Below, piece by piece: positions 7,222 through 14,561 of a stretch of 64,000 nucleotides of DNA. This stretch comes from Mitsuaria sp. PDC51 (GTDB lineage: Bacteria; Pseudomonadota; Gammaproteobacteria; Burkholderiales; Burkholderiaceae_C). Location: contig NZ_FOZE01000001.1 in assembly GCF_900113225.1 (NCBI RefSeq), positions 2,480,001 through 2,544,000 on the forward strand. The letters are read 5' to 3'. A program made the position numbers and the translations under genes. Each line of letters begins with the position of its first letter. The first letter of the stretch is position 1. A model generated the notes under the pieces. The model did no database searches and was not told the DNA's origin. It was given only the letters and a program-made list of their open reading frames with translations.

Positions 7222-8838
7222 GTGACCGCTGCTTCTCTTCCGATCTCTCCGTCAATCCCGTCGACGCCCTCCCCGACGCCGGCGGGTTCGCGCGTGCCGG
7301 TGCTCGATGCCGTGCGCGCGCTCGCCTTCGTCGGCGACCTCAGCATGGGCCAGCCGGTCGACCACTCGACCCGCGCCGCCTGGCTGGCGACCCGCATCGC
7401 CGAGGCCGCGCGGGCTGAAGGCCTCGCGCTCGGCCGCGATGCCGACGAGGCCCCCGGCCATGCGGCCTGCGTCGCGCTGCTGCGCTGGTCCGGCTGCACG
7501 GCCAACGCGCCGGAGTTCTCGGTGCTGATGGGCGACGACGTCGGCGGCCGCGACGCGATGCTCTCCAACGGCTCGGCCGCGGAGGCCTCGGCGCTGGCCG
7601 GCACGCTCGGCGACGCGGCGCTGATCCACTGCGAGGTCGCCGGCGAGATCGCCCGGCTGCTGGGCCTGCCCGTGGGCATCGAGCGCGCGATGCACCACCT
7701 CTTCGAAACCTGGGACGGCCGCGGCAAGCCCGCCGGCCTGCGCGGCGACGCGGTGCCGGCGGTCGTCTTCGCCGTGGCGCTGGCCGGCGACCTGGAGATC
7801 TTCAGCCGCGTCCACGGGCTGCCGGCGGCACTGCGGCACATCGCCGAGCGCGCCGACGCCAAGTACCCGCAGGCGCTGGTGGCGCTGTCCACGCGACACG
7901 CGGCCGACTGGATGGCGGCGCTCGACGAAGGCGCCCATGAGGCCGTGGGTGACGCCGCGATGGCGAGCTCGATGGCCGGCCCTGAACGCGGCGCCCAAGG
8001 TGCCCCCGGTCGGCGAGCGCCCGGCAACGCGCCCGACCTGAACGGCGCGCTGGCCGCGCTGCACACGCCGCTGGAGCTCGTCGCGGACGTCATCGATCTC
8101 AAGCTGCCCTGGATGACCGGCTTGTCGCGGCGCGTCGCGGAGGCCGCCCGCGCGGCCGGCGCCGCGCTCGGCCTGGACGAGCCGGCGCAGGCGCGGCTGC
8201 ACCGCGCCGGGCTGCTGCATGGCATCGGACGGGCGTCGGTGCCCAACGCGCTGTGGAGCGAGGGCCGCCGCCTCGGCGAAGCCGATCGCGAGCGCCTGCG
8301 CTTGATGCCCTACTGGACCGGCCGCGCCGCCCGGCGACTGACCGCGCTGCAGGAGGAGGCCGAACTGGCGTCCTTCGTCGACGAGCGCATGGACGGTTCG
8401 GGCGCGTTCCGGGGCGCGTCCGGCGCGGCGATCCCCGTACCGGCGCGGGTGCTCGCGGCGGCGGCCGCCTGGGTCACCGCGCGCACCGCCCGGCCCGGTG
8501 CGCCGGCGCTGGACGTCGACGCGGCGCGCGCGGCTCTGCAGGTCGAAGTGGCGGCGGGCCGGCTCGATGCGCAGGCCACCGCGGCCGTCTGCGGCGCCGA
8601 ACCGCGTCGCGTGACGCCCACCGCGCCCTCGCCCGCGACGGTCACGCTCTCCGCGCGCGAGACCGAGGTGCTCGCGCGCATCGCGATCGGCGAGAGCAAC
8701 AAGGAAGCGGCCAAGGTCCTGGGCATCAGCCCGGCGACCGTGCGCACCCATCTGGAAAGCGCCTTCCGCAAGCTCGGCTGCAGCACGCGCGCCGCCGCGA
8801 CGCTCAAGGCGATGACGATGGGTTTGCTGCCGGTCTGA
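7222..8838 (+). CDS. HD-domain signalling protein fused to a LuxR-type DNA-binding domain
   Basis: About 538 residues from a GTG at 7222 (start uncertain; the frame is open further upstream). Two HD-GYP-like halves are visible. The first has H-H-L-F-E-T-W-D-G-R-G-K-P-A-G-L, close to the H-H-E-x-W-D-G-x-G-Y-P core of c-di-GMP phosphodiesterases. The second has L-L-H-G-I-G-R-A-S-V-P and D-G-S-G-A-F. The last 65 residues are a LuxR/NarL helix-turn-helix (L-S-A-R-E-T-E-V-L ... I-S-P-A-T-V-R-T-H). Joining a metal-dependent phosphohydrolase-like module to a DNA-binding output would make a one-component regulator. The GYP tyrosine and several metal ligands differ, so catalysis is doubtful and it may be a ligand sensor instead. 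Confidence 0.7.
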   Translation: MTAASLPISPSIPSTPSPTPAGSRVPVLDAVRALAFVGDLSMGQPVDHSTRAAWLATRIAEAARAEGLALGRDADEAPGHAACVALLRWSGCTANAPEFSVLMGDDVGGRDAMLSNGSAAEASALAGTLGDAALIHCEVAGEIARLLGLPVGIERAMHHLFETWDGRGKPAGLRGDAVPAVVFAVALAGDLEIFSRVHGLPAALRHIAERADAKYPQALVALSTRHAADWMAALDEGAHEAVGDAAMASSMAGPERGAQGAPGRRAPGNAPDLNGALAALHTPLELVADVIDLKLPWMTGLSRRVAEAARAAGAALGLDEPAQARLHRAGLLHGIGRASVPNALWSEGRRLGEADRERLRLMPYWTGRAARRLTALQEEAELASFVDERMDGSGAFRGASGAAIPVPARVLAAAAAWVTARTARPGAPALDVDAARAALQVEVAAGRLDAQATAAVCGAEPRRVTPTAPSPATVTLSARETEVLARIAIGESNKEAAKVLGISPATVRTHLESAFRKLGCSTRAAATLKAMTMGLLPV

Positions 8839-8869
8839 GCGGCTCTCTCCCGGACCCGCGCGACACCGC

Positions 8870-9694
8870 TCAGCGCGGCGCGCCGGGGCCGACCTCGACC
8901 AGCCAGTCGCGGACCGCGGCGATCACCTCCGCGGGCCGGTCCTTGTGCGGCGAGTGTCCGCAGGCGGGGATCTCGAAGAGGCGCGTCCGCGGGACCGCGC
9001 GGGCGATGCCGCGGATCTGCTCGAGCGTGCCGTATTCATCGTCGACGCCCTGCATCGCCAGCAGCGGGCAGCGGATCGCGCGGATCTCCTCTACGATCGA
9101 CCAGTCGCGGAACGCGGGGCTGAGCCAGCAGTCGCTCCAGCCGTGGAAGGGCGAGTCGGGGTCGTCATGGAAGCGCGCCAGGCGCTCGCGCAGCGGGCCA
9201 CGCTCATAAGCCGCTACGGTGTCGCGGATGCCGTCGATGGAAAGCGACTCCACGACGATGTGCGGCGCCGCGACGATCGCGCCCGCGGTGGGCAGGCGGG
9301 CCGCATGCAGCAGCGCGATGGAGCCGCCGTCGCTGTGGCCGAAGAGCCAGGGCGGGGAGTCGATGCCCAGCCCGGCCAGCACCGCGGGCAGCACCTCATG
9401 GGCCTGGCGGTGGAGATAGTCCGGGGCCCAGCGCTCATCGGGGGGCCGCATCGTCGAGCGGCCATAGCCGGGCCGCGAGTACACCAGGCCGCGCAGGCCC
9501 AGGGCCTCGCACAGGCGGGCCGGGAAGTCGCGCCACATCGCGATCGACCCGAGCCCCTCGTGCAGGAACACCATCACCGGCGCCGGCGCGCCGGCCGGTC
9601 CGCGGGCGGTGTCGTTGACCCAGGCGTAGTCGATGTCGGTCGGCCGGCCGCGCCAGTCGATGCGCAGGCGCTGCGTCGTTGTCGTGCTGTCCAT
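8870..9694 (-). CDS. Alpha/beta-hydrolase, cytoplasmic
   Basis: 274 residues without a signal peptide. The catalytic triad is readable: nucleophile Ser in G-H-S-D-G-G, an Asp in G-V-D-D-E-Y, and His in C-G-H-S-P-H. The oxyanion strand reads V-F-L-H-E-G-L-G-S. It belongs to the general alpha/beta fold hydrolases that include C-C bond hydrolases and haloperoxidase-like esterases. Start is at the ATG at 9694; an ATG three codons earlier (9703) is equally possible, and neither has a strong ribosome site. A terminator-like hairpin sits 52 bases upstream, so the gene either has its own promoter or is governed by read-through of that leader. Substrate unknown. Confidence 0.8.
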   Translation of the reverse strand: MDSTTTTQRLRIDWRGRPTDIDYAWVNDTARGPAGAPAPVMVFLHEGLGSIAMWRDFPARLCEALGLRGLVYSRPGYGRSTMRPPDERWAPDYLHRQAHEVLPAVLAGLGIDSPPWLFGHSDGGSIALLHAARLPTAGAIVAAPHIVVESLSIDGIRDTVAAYERGPLRERLARFHDDPDSPFHGWSDCWLSPAFRDWSIVEEIRAIRCPLLAMQGVDDEYGTLEQIRGIARAVPRTRLFEIPACGHSPHKDRPAEVIAAVRDWLVEVGPGAPR

Positions 9695-9737
9695 GGCGCG
9701 CATCTTAGGCAGGCCGGACGGTCCCCTGGACGCGCCA

Positions 9738-9851
9738 AAAGAAAAGGCCCCGGTCGTGAGACCGGGGCCGAAAGTTCGTCCGTCTGCAGAGGGAAAAGAC
9801 GGACCATGCGAGAGAGAAGCATGAACAACGGAAGCTCGAATTCCGTTGTCA
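9738..9851 (-). ncRNA. Candidate small RNA (or structured leader) with three hairpins
   Basis: Read on the minus strand, about 114 bases fold into three perfect consecutive hairpins. The first is ACAACGGAA/TTCCGTTGT (9825-9849, 9 bp, 7-base loop). The second is GTCCGTCT/AGACGGAC (9778-9804, 8 bp). The third is a 10-bp GC-rich stem (9746-9769) followed by a T-rich tract. A -10-like TACAGT (complement of 9858-9863) ends about 8 bases before the first hairpin; the matching -35 (9881-9886) is weak. This looks like an independent small RNA ending in an intrinsic terminator. It could instead be an attenuator leader for the hydrolase that starts at 9694. No coding frame with a stop fits inside. The remainder of the 311-base gap (9695-10005) shows nothing else. 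Confidence 0.5.
9746..9769 (-). terminator. Strong intrinsic terminator
   Basis: GGCCCCGGTC (9746-9755) pairs perfectly with GACCGGGGCC (9760-9769) around a 4-base loop. On the minus strand the stem is followed by TTTTCTTTT. It ends the candidate RNA or an extended transcript of the MFS gene, and precedes the hydrolase start. Confidence 0.85.
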
Positions 9852-10005
9852 GGATCTACTGTACGGAGGTCCGCATCCGCGGGCACGAGGGCAACGGCGC
9901 ATCGTCGCGGAGGACATCGCCCGATGCGGCTGTCAGGCGATCGCCTACAAGCCTCGCGGTCGCGCGCCCCTCGCTCCATGGTGCCTCGGCGCCCTTGCCT
10001 CGCCT

Positions 10006-11247
10006 TCAGTCCGCGGCGCCTGCGGGCGCCCCGGTGGCGCCGCGCTGCTGCGTCACGCCCAGCGCGCGGTTGGCGCTGATCGCCATGATCAGCGCGAAGA
10101 AGACCACGCAGGAGAGTCCCGCCGTCAGCGACGAGTGCTCCGCGATCATCCCGATCAGCGGCGGCCCGGCCATCATGCCCAGGTAACCCAGCGACGACAC
10201 CGCCGCGATGCCGTGCGCCGCGCTGACACCCGGCACCTTGGACGCGGCGCTGAACAGCACCGGCACGACATTGGACAGCCCCAGGCCCACCAGCGCGAAG
10301 CCCAGCAGCCCCGCCGGCGCGACCGGCACCAGCAGCGCCGTGGCCATGCCGGCCGCGGCGAGCAGGCCGCTGGCGACCATCAGCGGCACCGGCGCGACAC
10401 GCGCCCGCACCCAGTCGCCACCGAAGCGGCCCAGCGCCATGGCCAGGCTGAAGCTCGCGTAGCCCAGCGCCGAGACGCTGGCATCGCTGGCCCGCTCCTG
10501 CTTCATGAACAGCACGCTCCAGTCGTACATCGCGCCCTCGGCGATCAGCCCCAGCGCCGCCAGCGTGCCGATCAGCGCGAGCACGCCGCGCGGCAGGCTC
10601 AGCGGCTGCTTTTCGCCGGGCTCGGTCCGCATCTTCAGCATCGCCGCGCAGGCGGCAACGATCAGCGCCATGCCGACGCCGCAGGCCACCAGCAGATGCG
10701 TCTGCGGCGCCCAGCCCAGCAGCGGCAGCAGGCTGCCGACACCGGCCCCGACCATGCCGCCCAGGCTGAACATCGCATGGAAGCCGCTCATCAGCGGCCG
10801 CGCCGCGAGGTGCTCGATCTCCGTGGCCTCGGCGTTGATGGACACGTCGAAGAGACTCGCCGTCGCGCCGAACAGCGCCAGCAGCAGCACCAGTCCCAGG
10901 TAGGCGCTCGGCACGATGAGCAGCGAGACGCCCGCCGCGCACAGCACGCCGGTCACGCCCGCGACGCCGCGCGGGCCGAAGCGCGCCACGACCCGTCCCG
11001 CCTGCGTCAGCGCCAGCAGCGCGCCCACGCCCGAAGCCAGCATCGCGATCGCCAGCGACTGCTCGCCCAGGCCGTAATGCGCCTTCACCGTCGGCACATG
11101 CACGCCCCAGGTCGCGAACAACGCGCCGGAGACGAAGAACTGGATGCGCAGCGCCCAGGCGGCCGCCGACAGGCGGCGGGGCGTCGGCGCCGGGGCGCTC
11201 GAGGCGGAGGCCGTGGAGGAACTCGTGGAGGAGGTGTCGGCGGACAT
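10006..11247 (-). CDS. MFS transporter, YbjJ-like
   Basis: 413 residues with about 12 hydrophobic helices after a Ser/Ala/Pro-rich N-terminal tail of some 25 residues. The first helix region R-I-Q-F-F-V-S-G-A-L-F-A-T-W-G-V-H-V-P and the segment F-D-V-S-I-N-A-E-A-T-E-I-E are typical of the YbjJ-like branch of the major facilitator superfamily. Members move small molecules across the inner membrane using the proton gradient, but their substrates are mostly unknown. The gene stands alone on the minus strand, with the kinase gene upstream and the candidate small RNA downstream. No substrate can be inferred from neighbours. Confidence 0.8.
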   Translation of the reverse strand: MSADTSSTSSSTASASSAPAPTPRRLSAAAWALRIQFFVSGALFATWGVHVPTVKAHYGLGEQSLAIAMLASGVGALLALTQAGRVVARFGPRGVAGVTGVLCAAGVSLLIVPSAYLGLVLLLALFGATASLFDVSINAEATEIEHLAARPLMSGFHAMFSLGGMVGAGVGSLLPLLGWAPQTHLLVACGVGMALIVAACAAMLKMRTEPGEKQPLSLPRGVLALIGTLAALGLIAEGAMYDWSVLFMKQERASDASVSALGYASFSLAMALGRFGGDWVRARVAPVPLMVASGLLAAAGMATALLVPVAPAGLLGFALVGLGLSNVVPVLFSAASKVPGVSAAHGIAAVSSLGYLGMMAGPPLIGMIAEHSSLTAGLSCVVFFALIMAISANRALGVTQQRGATGAPAGAAD

Positions 11248-11342
11248 CTTCGGCAGGGCGTGAAGAGGCCGTTACTGTAGGCGGCGCGGCGTGGACCGCG
11301 CGCGAGGGTCGCCCCCCGGCGAGGGCGCACGAAGTCAGGCGC

Positions 11343-13433
11343 TCAGGACACCATGCCGCGCAGCGCGTTGAACAGCTTGCGCGGCTGCAGCGGCTTGAAC
11401 AGCACCGTGTGGCCGCTCTCGGTGGCGCGGCGCAGTTCCTCGCGGCTGGTGTCGCCGGTGACCAGGATCGCCGGCACCTGCAGCGCGCAGAGCTCGCGCA
11501 CCGCGCGGATCGCCGCGATGCCGTCGGGCCCGTCGCCAAGGTGCAGGTCGGACAGGATCAGGTCGGGCGGCATCGCCCGCGCCCGCACCGCATCCGCCGC
11601 CTCGCCCGCGGTCGCCGCGATGATGGTCTCGTAGCCCCATTCCTCGAGCAGCAGCTGCAGGCCGAGCCGGATCGACTCCTCGTCGTCGATCACCAGCACC
11701 GAGCGCGGTTCCATCACCGGCATCGGCACCGTGTCCGCGGCGGTGGTGAACTCGGGGATCTCGGGCAGCCCGCCCAGCGGGACGCTCAGGCGGAACATCG
11801 TCCCGCGTCCCGGCCGCGACGCCACCATCAGCCGGTAACCCAGCAGGTGCGCCAGGCGCTTGACGATCGCCAGCCCCATGCCCAGGCCCTGCGTGCGGCT
11901 GCGCTCGCTCTGGCCCACCTGGTAGAACTCCGCGAAGATCCGCGGCAGGTCGCTGGACTTGATGCCGATGCCGGTGTCCCAGACCTCCAGATTGAGGGAC
12001 TCCTCGGTGGTGCGGGCCACCACGACCACCCCGCCCTCCTCCGTGTACTTGATCGCGTTCTGGATGAGGTTGCCCAGGATGCGCTCGAGCAGCTGCGGGT
12101 CGCTGGTCACCGACTTGCCGCCCGGCGAGAAGCGCAGGCCCAGGCCCGACGCCTCCGCCTGGCCGGCGTAATGCATGTGCAGGCGCCGGAACAGGTCACG
12201 CAGCGGGAAGTGCTGCAGGTTGGGCTCGACGGTGCCGGCGTCCAGCCGCGAGATGTCCAGCATCGCGTTGAAGGAGCGCTCCAGGCCCTCGATCGAGCGC
12301 ATCACGTTGCGGATCAGCGGCTCCTCCTCGGTGCCCTGCAGCCGCCGCTCGAGGCTGGCCGCGAACAGCCCCAGCGCATGCACCGGCTGGCGCAGGTCGT
12401 GGCTCGCGATGGCCAGGAAGCGGCTCTTCTCCTGGTCGGCGCGGATGGCGCCGTCGCGGTCCTGCTCCAGCGTGCTGACGTGCAGGTCCTGTTCCATCAG
12501 CAGGCGCTTGGCGCGCTGCCAGCGGTAATGCTCCAGCAGCGCCAGGCCGCCGATCACCGCCGCGGCCAGGAACCACACCGGCCCGGCACCGGGTCGGGCC
12601 GCCGGATCGAACAGCCGCGCCACGCCCTCCGAGGCCGGCAGCAGCGCGATCACCGCCGCCCAGCGCCCCATCGGCGCGAGCAGCACGCCCACGACCGCCG
12701 CGGTCGCGGCCAGCAGCGGACCGGTGAGCAGGCCGCGCGATCCCGGCGATTCCGCCAGCCAGGGGTGCAGGCACAGCAGGCCCAGGCAGCCGGCGGCCTG
12801 CAGGTAGAGCAGGCGTCGCCCGTCCCGGTCACTGAAACCGGTGCGTGCGTCGACCTTGGCGCCGCGGTAGGACATCGAGCGCGCCGTGAAGACGCAGCCC
12901 ACCGCCAGCGCGACCACGCCGATGATCCAGACGATCATCCCGGTCGTCGGCGTGCCGCGCAGCAGCGCCGACACCAGCGGCACCGCGACCGCGATCAGCA
13001 GCCACGGCCAGTGGCTCCAGGCCTCGTCGAAGCCGGCATCCTGCAGCCGGCGGGCGATCGCGCGGCGTTCGCGCCGGCGGCCTTCCTGCACGGCCTCGTC
13101 GGTCGCGGACGCGGCGCCGGCGACGGCCACGAACAGGCTGGGACGTGGCGCGCGCCGGGACCGCTTCTGGCGCGGGGGAGGCGCCGGCGGCTCCTCGTCC
13201 GGTGTCCCGCCCGACATCCCTCCCGAGGGTGGGCTCGTGGGCGTCGCGGCGGGGGGCGAGTTCATTGGGCCGGCGGCCCCGTGACCGCCGTCGCGGCAGG
13301 GCGGGCCGCCAGAAACGGCGCTCGCCGGCACGTCGTCGACGCCCGGCGAGTCGATGAGGATCTCGGTCGGCGGAAAGGTGGTGTCGGGCGCGCGTTCCTC
13401 GCCCGGGTGATCGCCTCGGTGAGCCGTGGCCAC
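11343..13433 (-). CDS. Membrane hybrid sensor histidine kinase with C-terminal receiver
   Basis: Up to 696 residues. Order: Pro/Gly-rich disordered N-terminus (to about 100), a run of about six membrane helices (about 142-305), a coiled linker, the HisKA domain with S-H-D-L-R-Q-P (His345), the ATPase domain with N-boxes (N-L-I-Q-N-A-I-K-Y), D-T-G-I-G-I and G-L-G-M-G-L, and a receiver domain (about 578-690) with D-D-E and phospho-acceptor L-S-D-L. It follows the response regulator gene by two bases, so the two form a translationally coupled pair. The GTG at 13433 is the coupled start; an ATG at 13265 is an alternative and would remove 56 low-complexity residues. The signal is unknown. Confidence 0.85.
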   Translation of the reverse strand: MATAHRGDHPGEERAPDTTFPPTEILIDSPGVDDVPASAVSGGPPCRDGGHGAAGPMNSPPAATPTSPPSGGMSGGTPDEEPPAPPPRQKRSRRAPRPSLFVAVAGAASATDEAVQEGRRRERRAIARRLQDAGFDEAWSHWPWLLIAVAVPLVSALLRGTPTTGMIVWIIGVVALAVGCVFTARSMSYRGAKVDARTGFSDRDGRRLLYLQAAGCLGLLCLHPWLAESPGSRGLLTGPLLAATAAVVGVLLAPMGRWAAVIALLPASEGVARLFDPAARPGAGPVWFLAAAVIGGLALLEHYRWQRAKRLLMEQDLHVSTLEQDRDGAIRADQEKSRFLAIASHDLRQPVHALGLFAASLERRLQGTEEEPLIRNVMRSIEGLERSFNAMLDISRLDAGTVEPNLQHFPLRDLFRRLHMHYAGQAEASGLGLRFSPGGKSVTSDPQLLERILGNLIQNAIKYTEEGGVVVVARTTEESLNLEVWDTGIGIKSSDLPRIFAEFYQVGQSERSRTQGLGMGLAIVKRLAHLLGYRLMVASRPGRGTMFRLSVPLGGLPEIPEFTTAADTVPMPVMEPRSVLVIDDEESIRLGLQLLLEEWGYETIIAATAGEAADAVRARAMPPDLILSDLHLGDGPDGIAAIRAVRELCALQVPAILVTGDTSREELRRATESGHTVLFKPLQPRKLFNALRGMVS

Positions 13434-13437
13434 CTCG

Positions 13438-14127
13438 TCAGCGGAACAGGCTGATCATGTGCGAGCGCGACTTGACGTCCAGCGCCAGCAGCAGCGAGGA
13501 CACGTAGTTCTTCACCGTGCCCAGCGACAGCTGCGTGGAGTTGCTGATCTCCTGGTTGCTGCAGCCGGACAGCACCAGCTCCAGGATCTCCAGGTGGCGC
13601 GGGCCCAGTTCGGCCACGCGGTCATACATGGCGGAGGACGGGAAGCGCGGGAACAGCGAGCCGGCCTGGGTCGAGCGATGGCGCTGGCCCTCGGCCAGCA
13701 GCGTGCGCAGCGTGCTGCGCATCTCGGCCATCAGCGCGCCCTTGGGCAGGTAGCCCACGGCGCCCAGCGCCCGCGCCTGGCGCACGACGAATTCATCCTG
13801 CGTGCCGCTGAACACGACGACGCGCGCGTCGGGGAAGGCCTCCATGAACTGGCGCAGACCCTGCAGGCCCTTGCAGTCGCCCAGGTTCAGGTCCAGCAGC
13901 ACCGCGTCCACCGCGCCCCGCTCGCCATAGGCCAGCAGGCCTTCCTGCAGCGACGCGGCCTCGACCCATTCGATGTCGATCTCGTCCAGCGTCTGGTAGA
14001 GCGTGCGGATGCCCGCGCGCACGAGTTCGTGATCGTCGACCAGCAACACGCGGCGCTTGAGCGCGGGCATCGTGTAGCCGCCATTTCCTGCTGCCTCGAA
14101 TGCACGGGCAACGGACACTGCTTCCAT
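13438..14127 (-). CDS. NarL/FixJ-type response regulator
   Basis: 229 residues: receiver domain with D-D-H and phospho-acceptor Asp in L-L-D-L-N-L-G-D, then a LuxR/NarL helix-turn-helix near the C-terminus (L-G-P-R-H-L-E-I-L-E-L-V ... L-G-T-V-K-N-Y-V-S). The ATG at 14127 has a strong AAGGGAGG ribosome site; an open extension of 26 codons upstream does not resemble the family and is left out. The kinase gene follows directly, so this is its likely partner. The gene starts 434 bases from the divergent TonB-dependent receptor gene, but nothing shows that it controls that gene. Confidence 0.9.
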   Translation of the reverse strand: MEAVSVARAFEAAGNGGYTMPALKRRVLLVDDHELVRAGIRTLYQTLDEIDIEWVEAASLQEGLLAYGERGAVDAVLLDLNLGDCKGLQGLRQFMEAFPDARVVVFSGTQDEFVVRQARALGAVGYLPKGALMAEMRSTLRTLLAEGQRHRSTQAGSLFPRFPSSAMYDRVAELGPRHLEILELVLSGCSNQEISNSTQLSLGTVKNYVSSLLLALDVKSRSHMISLFR

Positions 14128-14410
14128 AGGGCCTCCCTTCTTTGACTGACCGATCGTCTCCGGTTCGGCCGTCGTCACCCTTTGATCACCGGAGAAGGCC
14201 CGCATGATAGGCCGATGGTCACTTGCGTCGCCCCCTCTTCAGGGGGAACCCTGAGGGGCTGCGCCCGAAACACTTGTGACGACATGTTGCTGGTGCAATT
14301 CGTCAACGTTGTCAGGCCCCTTCCCTATTTATAGGTCTTGGCCGGTCCACGCCACCCCCTATTCGGTGGGGACGCCCATCCGCCGCGCGGGCGATATCGG
14401 GGCCTGCCCT

Positions 14411-14477
14411 GATGCCGGAAATAGCATTGGCCAACTGGAAAATGTGATTGGCCGGGGATCACCCGGCTCCCTAGCAT
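14411..14477 (+). promoter_or_regulatory. Arabinan-regulon promoter, copy 1 (TonB receptor)
   Basis: One of three 67-base segments with the same layout. Elements here: GATGCC at 14411, AGCATT at 14423, TGATTGG at 14445 and CTCCCTA at 14467, with a -10-like TAGCAT at 14472. The block at 14445-14461 is an imperfect 17-bp dyad beginning TGAT and ending ATCA. A -35-like TTGGCC lies 18 bp ahead of the -10. The leader would be about 78 bases. The rest of the 434-base gap (14128-14561) holds only a CCCCCT/AGGGGG stem near 14231 and an isolated TTGGCCAA at 14427. Likely controlled by the LysR or GntR regulator of this locus. Confidence 0.65.
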
Positions 14478-14561
14478 TTGCTCCGCTCGACAACAACCCC
14501 ACGGCGGTTGTGGAGTCGCCCGGTCACCGGGTTGACACGCCAGAAAAACGACGGAGACAAC

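Noticed and set aside
8870-11539. Single 889-codon minus-strand frame spanning the hydrolase and MFS genes
   Set aside because: Only its last 274 codons match a protein family. The upstream part runs out of frame through the MFS gene and the receiver end of the kinase gene.
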